IMG/VR virus record: IMGVR_UViG_3300020200_000017
Coordinates: 1 to 64,000 of that record
From: a virus
Length of the DNA stretch: 64,000 bases
Strand: one strand, 5' to 3'
Position 1 is the stretch's first letter; each line of letters begins with the position of its first letter. Below are positions 18,268-27,800 of the stretch, one piece after another. Position numbers and translations under genes: made by a program. The notes under the pieces were generated by a model. That model did no database searches and was not told the origin of the DNA. It worked only from the letters and a program-made list of their open reading frames with translations.

Positions 18268-20072
18268 CAGTTACTCCCGAAATTTCTTCCGGGACCCCTT
18301 TGGCGACCTCGGTTCGGATTATTCGGCGTCCTAGTTATCGGTTGCATACGAGACGGAGGATTCTTTGGCACGTTGCGACCCGGAATTTCGCGAGGATTTA
18401 CGGTCGCCGGTCTTGGTCGTGGGTTGTCGTCGGTCGGCATTCTTCTCGGGTAAGTGGGCTCTTGTCGCGGTCTCATTGGTCTCATTGGTCTCCGTGGGGC
18501 GGACGGCCCTCGTTCAAACCCTCGTCCGCCCCTCCCGCCATCCCCCCTGCGGGGCGGGTTCGGGTACCTGTCGGCGGGTCTCGGGTTGCCCGTCGCAGCC
18601 GATGGTCCTGGCGGACCGGACGGCCCTGGTTCAAACCCTCGTCCGCCCCTCCCGCCATCCCCCCTGCGGGGCGGGTTCGGGTACCTGTCAGCCGGTCTCG
18701 GGTTGCGCGTCGCCGGGGAAGGTCCCTCGGGCGTCTGACCGGGCGGGTACTTTTTCGGCGGGGGGTTGGGGTACCTGTCGGCCGGCTTGGGATTTTTGGT
18801 CGCCGCGGATGGGGGTTCTGGCTTCTGTCCCGGCGGATATTTCTTCTGCGGGTCAGGGTACCTGTCGGCCGGCTTGGGATTGGTGGTCGCCGGAGAACGG
18901 ACCCTCCCTCTTTCGATTCGATTCTCCTCCTCGAGTCCTGCCATGTACGTCATCTTGTCGTACGCAGCGCGAGCCTTCGCGCGGGCGTCCCTCTCCTTCT
19001 GCGAGCGGTCCTGCACCTTCGGGTTGCGCTTGATGCCCTGTCTCCTTAGTTCCGAGCGGACGAACTTCCTGCGATCCATTTCGTACTTGTTGTTGCTCTG
19101 CCTCTTGTACGGGGCGCGCTGCTCCTGCGGGGTCCCCTCGAAAATAATTCCGTCCATGTCGTGGTCGATCGCCTCGTCGGCCGGTCCCATGGAGCCCGAG
19201 CCGATCGCGGCGCCGAGAGCCTTGACCGACGGGCGGACGGCGACGGACTTCGTCTCGGTGATCGGGCCTCCCGTCACCCACGCGCGGCAGGTCCTCTTCG
19301 ACGCGCACTTGAAGTCGAACGCCTCGCAGTAGCCGAGCCCGCCGGCCGCGTCGATCGCGTCCCACTCGTCCTTCCGCGTGGGACCGGTCACGCCCTTCTG
19401 TATGCACGATTTCATCTCGGGCGTGACGATGAACATCGAGCAGTTGCCGCACATCTGCTTGCGGGCCTGGTCTGGGGCGACAGCCCACTCCGTGGCGAGC
19501 TTCTTGTAGAAGGCGTCGTTGGGCTCGTCGGGGTTGAGGGGCCCGTACGTGGCCGTCTTGATGGCCTTCGTCCTGTTCTTCAGGTTGGTGGCGATGTCTC
19601 TCGTGGCTTTCGGGCAGTTCCCGGAATTGGCGGGTTCCTCCTTGATCTTCATCCTGCGCTTCCCGACGTTGGTGGGCATGACGGGCATCTGAGCGGCCGG
19701 GTCGTAGACGCCCTTCACCACGCCGTCTGGGATCACGGCGAACCTGCACTTGCCGCCGTCCTCGACCTTCTGGGCGATTATCTTGCAGACCCCGTTCCCC
19801 GCGTACAGGGCGCAGTTTGCGCACTTGACGCCGATGTGCGCGACGACGTTGTCCTTGGCCGGCTCGTAGCCCGCCCATATCCCGGTCTCGTCCTCGTTGA
19901 ACTTGCCGTACTTCTTGGCGATGGCGATGAGGGCATCGGCGAGCTCCTGCTCCTCGGCGGCTAGCTTGGGCTTGACCTGCGCCGGCTTTTCTGGCTCGTC
20001 CTGAACGACCATTACGATCTCGCCTGAAACAAGCCTGCCGAGAATGTCGTTGATGTCCAAGAAATCTCCCAA
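18267..20072 (-). CDS. Cys-rich (HiPIP-like) and Pro-rich repeat virion-associated protein
   Basis: Up to 601 residues from TTG 20072. An ATG at 20012 (MVVQDEPEKP) is a good alternative start. Residues about 75-120 have CANCALYAGNGVCKIIAQKV and GGKCRFAVIPDGVV, like a high-potential iron-sulfur-type domain. A second Cys region follows (QMCGNCSMFIVTPEMKSC, then GYCEAF, FKCASKRTCRAWVTGG), a pattern found in virion proteins of other large phages. HDMDGIIFEGTPQEQR is a short version of the D-x-D...EG-P module of the giant proteins. The C-terminal third is tandem Pro/Arg-rich repeats (NPKPADRYP, KYPPGQ). It follows the capsid gene, so a structural role is likely. Confidence 0.6.
   Translation of the reverse strand: MGDFLDINDILGRLVSGEIVMVVQDEPEKPAQVKPKLAAEEQELADALIAIAKKYGKFNEDETGIWAGYEPAKDNVVAHIGVKCANCALYAGNGVCKIIAQKVEDGGKCRFAVIPDGVVKGVYDPAAQMPVMPTNVGKRRMKIKEEPANSGNCPKATRDIATNLKNRTKAIKTATYGPLNPDEPNDAFYKKLATEWAVAPDQARKQMCGNCSMFIVTPEMKSCIQKGVTGPTRKDEWDAIDAAGGLGYCEAFDFKCASKRTCRAWVTGGPITETKSVAVRPSVKALGAAIGSGSMGPADEAIDHDMDGIIFEGTPQEQRAPYKRQSNNKYEMDRRKFVRSELRRQGIKRNPKVQDRSQKERDARAKARAAYDKMTYMAGLEEENRIERGRVRSPATTNPKPADRYPDPQKKYPPGQKPEPPSAATKNPKPADRYPNPPPKKYPPGQTPEGPSPATRNPRPADRYPNPPRRGDGGRGGRGFEPGPSGPPGPSAATGNPRPADRYPNPPRRGDGGRGGRGFERGPSAPRRPMRPMRPRQEPTYPRRMPTDDNPRPRPATVNPREIPGRNVPKNPPSRMQPITRTPNNPNRGRQRGPGRNFGSN
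18501..18706 (-). repeat. 117-base direct repeat coding for Pro/Gly/Arg-rich units
   Basis: Two nearly identical copies start at 18501 and 18618. Each codes for NPRPADRYPNPPRRGDGGRG and the residues after it. Shorter, more divergent units (NPKPADRYP followed by KYPPGQ) continue to about 18900. This tandem array of the 601-residue protein probably grows and shrinks by recombination. Confidence 0.8.
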
Positions 20073-20142
20073 AAGATGGTAGTTAGATTATTGCACGTCT
20101 ACGATGAAATAAACATAACCCATGTTCGCCGTGAAAGGCAAC

Positions 20143-20183
20143 GCCCCCGTCCCTGCCGAATGTTCCTCGGCCGAGACGGGGGC
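20143..20183 (-). terminator. Hairpin after the capsid gene
   Basis: GCCCCCGTC (20143-20151) pairs perfectly with GACGGGGGC (20175-20183) across a 23-base loop, in the 137-base gap between the capsid gene and the next gene. On the - strand a weak T-containing stretch follows. It may weaken transcription past the capsid gene or stabilise the capsid mRNA. Confidence 0.45.
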
Positions 20184-20209
20184 GACGCTTATTCCTGCGT
20201 TAGTTCGGA

Positions 20210-21544
20210 TCAGGCTGGTGCGCTGTTGAAGGTAACCTTCACGAAGGCTTCCGGCCTCTTGACCGCCAGCGCCAGGCGCTGCTCGGCCAGGATGACGATC
20301 GCGTTGCGGACGAAGAAGTCCGAGTGCTGTTCGCTGACTCGGATGCTTGCCTGCTCGCGGTCGTATAGCTGGGCGCCGGTTCCGAACGCACCGACGAGGG
20401 CGGTGCCCTCGGCGATTGCCGGTGACTCGACAACCGAGGTCCTCCACAGCCTCGGCTGACCGCCGAGAGCCACGGAAACCGCGACTAGGTACTGACCGTT
20501 GTCATCTTTCGAGAGTTCGATCTTCTCCCAGTCGCTCGGGTGCATGACCACGCCGGTCGGCTCGTAGTAGGCAAGGAACGACAGGGTCAGGGCGCGACGA
20601 ATCGCGTCTCCCCTATTGTCCCCGGTCTGACCAGACGACCAGTTGTAGGTCTGGATTCCCGCCGTCTGAAGGACGCCCCTCAGGTTCTCGCCCGACCCGC
20701 TGCCGTTGAGGATTTGCGAGTCCTCAAGGAGACGCAAACCGTACATGAGCTCGTTGTCGATGATGCTGCGGAGCTGCGGTTCGTCGGCCAGCACGTTGCG
20801 GTGCGCGGCTTCCCAGTGGGCAAGCGTGCGGACCGAAGCGGCTTCGGCGACGAACTGGAGGCTCGACTGCGGCTTGGCAGCGAACACGTCCGGGTTCGGA
20901 GTCGTGTCTCGCTGTGCCACCGCAGCAGCGGCGTTTGTTGCCGTCGTTCCCGGCGTTGTGTAGCCGAGGTGACGGAAGTACTCGATCACGGCCGCAGTGG
21001 TCGTGCGCGACGGGAACAGGTCCCTGACGCGCTTCGTCCTCGTCGGCTGGGTGACCATCGGGTCGCGCTGCACGGTTCCGAAGTTCGCCGTCGCACCGTT
21101 GGCAAGGTTGCCCGTCGGCATCGCCGAGAACACGTCCTTGACACCGTACTCGGTGAGCGAACCGGTGTACTGCCATGGTGAGGCCATGTTGGCACCGTTG
21201 CGTCCCCCGTTGAGGGCCTTGAACTCCGGTGAGTCGACGAACTGTTGTCCGATCGACCTCGGGGCTTGCTGAACTGGTGCGATGACCGCTGCTTGGGCGG
21301 CTATCGATGCATCGGCCGGGGATGAACCCCAGTCCTTCACCTGGTTGAGCGACTCGAGACCCTCAATGAGTCCCTTGATCTCGCGGATGTCGGACATGTT
21401 CTTGTCGAAGGCCGACTTCTGCTCGGTCGTAACGACGACCGTTCCGTTGTCAACGCGGAATGAGTCCGCGATCTCTTTGTTTTGCTGCATCTTTTCGCGG
21501 AGTGCTGACTGCAACTCGCGGAGCCTGCTCGTGTCTTCCGACAT
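20210..21544 (-). CDS. Major capsid protein, HK97 fold
   Basis: A 444-residue protein with AGGAGG seven bases before the ATG. The N-terminal 80 residues (RLRELQSALREKMQQNKEIA and DIREIKGLIEGLESL) form the coiled scaffold-like delta region that is usually cut off in maturation. The capsid body follows: VKDVFSAMPTGNLANG, an RVRDLFPSRTTTAAVIEYFR segment, and ADEPQLRSIIDNELMYGLRL with the DSQILNGSGSGENLRGVLQT loop. PTGVVMHPSDWEKIEL, DRE and QHSDFFVRNAIVILAEQRLAL at the end are hallmark segments of this family. This anchors the - strand operon as virion morphogenesis. The gene before it is the 4972-codon giant, with one 68-codon gene between. Confidence 0.95.
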   Translation of the reverse strand: MSEDTSRLRELQSALREKMQQNKEIADSFRVDNGTVVVTTEQKSAFDKNMSDIREIKGLIEGLESLNQVKDWGSSPADASIAAQAAVIAPVQQAPRSIGQQFVDSPEFKALNGGRNGANMASPWQYTGSLTEYGVKDVFSAMPTGNLANGATANFGTVQRDPMVTQPTRTKRVRDLFPSRTTTAAVIEYFRHLGYTTPGTTATNAAAAVAQRDTTPNPDVFAAKPQSSLQFVAEAASVRTLAHWEAAHRNVLADEPQLRSIIDNELMYGLRLLEDSQILNGSGSGENLRGVLQTAGIQTYNWSSGQTGDNRGDAIRRALTLSFLAYYEPTGVVMHPSDWEKIELSKDDNGQYLVAVSVALGGQPRLWRTSVVESPAIAEGTALVGAFGTGAQLYDREQASIRVSEQHSDFFVRNAIVILAEQRLALAVKRPEAFVKVTFNSAPA

Positions 21545-21669
21545 GATTTTGCCTCCTGGGCATTATTGTTGTTGCTGTTCTACTAGACAGCGCTAGGTGA
21601 GCACCCGCTGCTTGCGTCTGGATTCAAAGTTAGCAGAATACTAAACGCCGTAGTGTAAGTAGCGTATTT
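21545..21669 (-). other. Non-coding gap upstream of the capsid gene
   Basis: 125 bases, richer in A and T than the surroundings, hold no gene. Capsid genes are often given their own promoter in such gaps. I could not fix a -35/-10 pair with confidence. The capsid ribosome site (AGGAGG) is at the low-coordinate end. Confidence 0.3.
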
Positions 21670-21876
21670 TTATGTGGCTATGTCTATGCCGTAACCGTGG
21701 CTACGCATGTCTGCGTAGATGTCCTTCAATTTGTCAAGCATTTTGCGATTTTCTGGGGTGTCGGCAAGTCCGTAATGGGACAGGGGTTGGTCCAGACACG
21801 CCGCGAGTTGCAGCGCCTCAAAGGCGTTCAGGCCTGCGCCGGCCCTCGGTCGATCGGAAATCCTGTCGTCGCTCAT
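21670..21876 (-). CDS. Small hypothetical protein between giant gene and capsid
   Basis: A 68-residue protein, MSDDRISDRPRAGAGLNAFE and onward, mostly helical (ALQLAACLDQPLSHYGL, ENRKMLDKLKDIYADMRS). The ribosome site GGGAGG overlaps the last codons of the giant gene, whose TAG stop is three bases before the ATG. Function unknown. Its position just before the capsid gene would suit a small scaffold or decoration protein, but nothing in the sequence proves it. Confidence 0.6.
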   Translation of the reverse strand: MSDDRISDRPRAGAGLNAFEALQLAACLDQPLSHYGLADTPENRKMLDKLKDIYADMRSHGYGIDIAT

Positions 21877-21878
21877 CC

Positions 21879-24800
21879 CTACCTCCCAGAGAACGGAATA
21901 GTTATCGTTTGCGTCTTGCGCACCTCAATTTTACTGCCATCGGGGGCTGTCCTGTCCTTGTACAAGTATCTTAACAGGTAGGGGTGCTTTATCTGGAGGA
22001 TCTGCGGCGCACCCAGCTGCCCGAGGAGCATCTGTCCGACGAGGAGGGGTTTCGTCGGGTCCTTCTCCGAGTCCCAGATGTACAACTCGTCGAACAATTG
22101 CCTCTCAATGATGATGGGAAGTATCTGCTGGAGGTTCCACTGGATCTGTTCAACTATCCCTTCCGGCACGTGACGCCCGAACTGATCTTCCCTGTTCAGC
22201 ACCCTTTTTTGGATGACTGGCAACGGTGCGAAGAAGTAGTGGCCGACGATGTTGTATCCCTTCTTGCGCCAGTCAACCAGGTCCTGGAACCCGTCGTTGA
22301 ACTGTCCGCTGGTGTCGTACACGAGGTCAAGCCCCTCCTCCGTGGCGGCCCTCGCCATCACGGCTGCCACCTGCCGCGACTCTCGGTGCACCAGGCCGGA
22401 CGCGCTCTCCAGCCTGCGCGCGTACCAGAGCCTCGTCTCGGGCATCATTATTTTTGCGTCGTCCGGATCCGCCACGATGGCGCTGTCGTAGTTCGGTATG
22501 CCCGCCAAACCCATGTTCCTCGCCGTGGACTTCCCGGTCCCTGATCCTCCCCCGAGTATGTAGGCGGTCGGTCTCTGCTGGTCGTTGGGAATGTCGCCCC
22601 TCCTCGCCCGCTCGAGACTCAACTCCACGTACGGCCTCCATAACTGCTCCACCCGGTCCTTGTCGCCCCAGGCCGCAAACAGGTCGTCCCCGCCCCTCGA
22701 GGTGCCCACCCTGTAGAACCCTGCGGTGTCGCTGCCCTTTTCGAGGTGACTCGGCGGCATCTTGCTTTGCACCGACAGGAGACCGAGCTCGCGTGGCAGC
22801 GAATCATCTATGGGTTTGTCCGACATGCCCGCCTCGGCGCCCGGTCCGAATCTCCAGGTGGATGCGGCGACCCTGTTGCCCCACGGCATCAACGGGTGGG
22901 GCATCTTGTTCGATCCAAGGAACAGCTTCCTCCCCGTGGCCCTGCGGATGTCGTTTATCTGGGCGATCATCTTCTGGTTCCTCACCCTCGCCGCCCGCGC
23001 AAGCATCCCGAGTCTTCTGTTGATCGACAGACTCAGGTCGCCGTACGGATCCGACGACGGATCGTTCTGCAGGTTTGCGACCGCCCTTCGTATCCACTCG
23101 GCATGGCCGAAGGCGAGCCTGTGCTGGCCCGCGGCTATCTCGGAGAGAGGAACCCAGCGAGCTCCCGACGCATCCGAGGCGGCGACGAGTTGCGTGTCCC
23201 AGGGGACGACGAACATTCCGGCGCCGACCCTCACCCCGTTGACGAACCTCGGGTCCCAGTCTGGGGCTTCCATGGCGCCGAGGTAATCCGCCTGCAGGGC
23301 GTTCTCAAGGGAAACCCCCACCTCTTCGAAGGTCTCGCGGGTCGCGGTCGTCATGAGGTCCTCGCCATCGTCCTTCAATCCGCCGACGAGCGCCAAGGCA
23401 TTCCTGTACGGGCCGCTCTTGCGCGTGATCATCGCTATCTCCGCCGTGCGAAGATCCAAGTCCCTCATCCTTATCATCACGGAGTCGGCCCCCTCGACGT
23501 AGATCGCGTCCTTGTTGAAGGACCAATTGCTGGTGCTCCAGTTGATGTCGTCTTCGGTGTAGTCAAGGTTGTGAAAGATGTTGAACGGCGATCCCATGGA
23601 TATGTTGTCGGCGACCTTTCGCAGTTCCGATTCGCTCATATCGACGTCCCCGTAGACCCCCTCGAAGTAACGCCTCTGATCGACTTCTTCGGAGCGAGCG
23701 AAGTTCCCGACGATGGGCTCGATCATGTCGGCGAAGTTCCTCGCCATCCCCGCCTCGGCGTCGTCGGTCTCGTCCGGCATGTGCTCGTCGTTGTCGAAGT
23801 ACAGGCGCATGCTTGACTTCAGTTTCGTGAGTCGCGTTTGTTCCGAGTTGTCGGTCACCATCGCGTCCGCCCTGTCCATGGCGTGCCTTATCGCCCCCAG
23901 GAGGTCCGCCGGTTCCTGGCCGTTGTCACCGAAAATGAGACGAGAGTTCGTTGGGCGCACGGCGTCCGCCGAGAACGGGGATTCCCCTCCCCTGAAGTCC
24001 ACGGGGGAGATTTCATTGCTCGCCGCCATCAGTGAGTAGATGTCCATTAGGCGCTCGACCTCGTCGACCAGCTCCCCGTCGGTGGCCGTCCCCACGGCGA
24101 CCGATATGCGTCGGTCCGAGTTAAACCACATCCCGTTCGCGAGGAGTTTGTTTCGCTTGAGGTCGTCACTTCTGTCCGTAGAGTTTGTTCTGGCGCGACT
24201 TGGCGACATTCCCGCCTCCGGACTCAACGGCATTCCGCTCAAAACCCTTGCCGTAGCAATTGTCGCCTCGATGACGTCCGGGCTTATGTTCTTTGATCGA
24301 AGCGCCTGTTTCACGCCGTCGTCGTTTTCGTTGCCCCTGAGCCTGTCGTTGAGAATCGCCAGGATCAGGTCGCCGAGGTCAATGAATTCGTTGCCTCTTT
24401 GCGAGGAGGCCTTGAGTGCGCCGATCAGCGCCCGGTGTGCGGCCTTCGTCCATTTGGTGGGTTTCGGGGAGGGACCGTCCTTCGGGGTGGTCACGCCTTG
24501 GAGGGCGTTGATCATGTTCTCTACCGAGATGTTCAGTCTTCTCAGGGCCGTCAAGTACGTACCAGTTTCGGGGTGGGTCATCACATATCTCCAGGCCCCC
24601 AACAGGAGGTGTCCTGCGTTTACATCGGGCGACCCCGACTTCGCCGCGTCCTCGTAGGCTTCCACGATTGAGAAAACTGTGTCGTTGGTGAACCGGGCCA
24701 TCACCATTCTGGTCAGTGCGGACATGCCCGCCTCCGCGCCGGTTCCTCTGTCGCCTCTGTCGTAGGTCAGCTCGGGGAATCCGTTGGCGTCCAGCCATTC

Positions 24801-27800
24801 GTTGAAGGTTAAGAGCTTCGCGAATCTCTCGTCGTCGCTTAGCAGCGAGTCCTTGATCGGGTCTATCATCTCCCTCTTGTACCTCGGCAGCAAAATCCTC
24901 CGTTTGCGCGCCCGCTCGGTCGCAAGTATGAAGGGCTCCATCTCCCTGACGGCCTCGCCGAGCGTCTTGACCGACCCGTAGATGCCGCTCCGTATGTGCT
25001 GCTCGAAAAGGGTGCCCAAAGTATCCTGGGCCTCGGCGTAGTACCTGTTGTACCGGGTTAGGAATTCGCTCTGCTCGGGGGTGAGCTGACGAACATCGTC
25101 GGCGCCGTCGGCACCCGTGTGCCGTGCGATAATTCCCAAGAAAGTGACCCAACCGTCCTGGTCGTCGTGAATCTTTTCTACGACAGTCTGGCCGAATTCC
25201 AAATCACCGAACAGGGAATGGACGTGCGCGCGGGCGACCTCCTCCGCCAGCTTAAGGTGCGTCTCGTCGTTGATGGATCCGCTCTCTCGCAGGGTGTTCA
25301 GGAGTTGCTCTATGACATACATTTGTGTCTGGAAATCGGTCTGTCGCATCCCAATCCCAACCCTCATAGTGTCCAAGCCATTCTTGAACGCGGCGACCTG
25401 CCTGTATCCGATTTCCATGTTGGATCGGTGGGTCTGCAGGATGCCCTTGATCAGCGGTATCATGAAATTGTTTCTAAAATCGTTAGACTCAGGCCCGTCG
25501 GGTCTGCTCAGGATTGTGTGGGCCAAAGTCAGGTGCGGTTTTCCCCCGAACATTGTGATCACTTCGAGCGGTGACGTGATAAACATTTCTTTCATCGCAT
25601 TGATTGACTCCGAGAAACTCTTGCCCGTGACGGGGTAGATGTCGTCCATTCGGTCCAGGTCCAGCCACGGGAAGATATTCTTCAGCTGACGAAGGACGGC
25701 GTCTTTCGTCACCGTTCCCGCTGGGATCCCTTTGATGATGGGCCCGATCCACTCGTCGAAGCGGTCCAGTTCGGCGACTGGGTAGCCCATTCCCAGAAGC
25801 CGTCCAAAAGCCCTTTTGAGCAACTGGCTCGGTTTCTCCTCGACGAGCGCGGCATCCTCGAAGGCAATCATCGACGAAACGTAGTCCGCGAACTCCTCGG
25901 GGTGCATCTCCAGTATCTGATCGTCCCCGAGTTCACCGTAGGCGGATGCGGTCTCCCACCAGTACTTCCCCGGGGTCTCGTCTATCACGCGCTGCAATTC
26001 TCGTAACGATTCTCTTTCGGCGGCGAGTGCTTCGGGGGTGAGCGCTGAGCTCGCCGCGCCCGGCTCCGTGATCGGGTTTGTCTCATCGTTCCAGCCCGGC
26101 AGGTAAGGATTGCCATCCGGCCCGGAGTAGACGATGTTTGGTCCGTACATCGACCAGTACCCGTACGAGTCGACCCTTGGTCTCGCAAACCTGAACCAGT
26201 CGGTGTCGTTGTCGCCAAAAGGGTCAGACGACGTGGTGAGGGGCGTATGGAAGGGCGAGATCTTCCTCTTGTCTCGCGCGGCGATTGATTGGACAGCCTT
26301 CCTGTAGATGCTCGTGGCGAGCACGTCGGCGAGGATCCTCGCCAGAATCTTCGTCGACTCGATCATTTGCGTGGCTTGGCGCGCGGCCTCGCCACCCGAC
26401 GATGGGTACAAACTGGACCAGGCCTCGGTCGGCAGTGCCTCCATCAAGAGCAGTCCTGGTTGCTCGGCCACCTCCTGCAAGGCCTTGAACAAGGAGTCGA
26501 AGGTGAAGGCGAACACTTGGTCATCCATCTCCCTCGTCGGGATGTAGAGCGGATCGCCCAGCATTCTCTCGGAGCCCGGCTCCTCGGGGATGTTAGGGGA
26601 GGCAGTGATATACGGGTTTTTCGGCATGATACTTCCGAACGCGTCCACCATCGGTTCAACCGCCGTGTACATGCCGTAGACCCAGTTGGCCATCATGATT
26701 TGCCTCGGCGTGAGGTTGTCGACTATCTTCTTGGCCTCGGCATTTCCCTCCAGCACTGAGCCGAGCAGGAGATTGGAGAACATGGGGACGCCTTGCAACA
26801 ACGGTAAGTCGGTATTTGATCCCGCTTCCCATGCCATCGTCCCCTCCGTCGTCGATGGCGCTATTTGGTCACTCGGCTGGTCAATGGTCCCTGTCGGGGT
26901 TGCCCCGAACTTGCTTCGCAGCAGGTTCCTTTCGTCCGTCGCCGCCATCATCGGGATGAGCAGGCGCATTACTTTCTCGTCGCCCGGTTCGAACATCGGT
27001 GGAGCGTCGACCAGGTTCGGGTTTCGCATGATCTGCTTCATCTGCCATAGCTTGAGGCGCAGTTCATCATTGACGTCCTCGGGAATTTCCGGCGCGGGGA
27101 GAATGCCCGATGCTACGCCTTCAATCAGGGTGTCTGTCCCAACTTCGACTGATTCGGAGGAGATGCGGTCCGAATCAGGGGAAAGTCGCCTGAACCATTT
27201 GTCGTAAATCGCCTGGAGCATTCCCCTCAGCATCGGCATGATGCCTCTGTAGAGGCCGGTTCCAAGGAATTCTCCTCGTATCACCGATGGAACGGTGTCG
27301 AAGCCGAACAGGGGGAACGTTGAGTTCTCCTGACGCGTGGCTATATCGAAGTTCCTGAATCTCTTGGCCCGCATTTTCCCGGCATCGCCCTGCGCAACAT
27401 CGCCAAGCATCCCAATGTCCACATCTTCGGAAGCCAAGTCGTCGAGGTGATCACGAGTTGAGCCGAAAATTGCGTCGTGGGTGGTCTCGTCGCCCGTCGT
27501 GTTATCGAGGTATCCGCCCTCCAGCGCGAATGACGTCCAGAGGGATATCACCCGACCCAGCATCTGCATTCTTTCCGGGTCCTTCGCTTCGCCATCCACG
27601 CCCAAAGACGCAGGCGAGCCGGGGTTGATGAAGGGATCGGCAACGATGGCTGGTGGCATCTGAAGTTCCGGGTCCACGGAAGTGCCGTCCGCGCGAGTCG
27701 GCCTGTCCTCTCTCCAGTTGGCCGACGGGCCGTCCGACATCGGGGTGTTGTCGGGCAACCTGCGATTTGCCATTCCTGCCTCGGCCCCGCCATACGAGTC

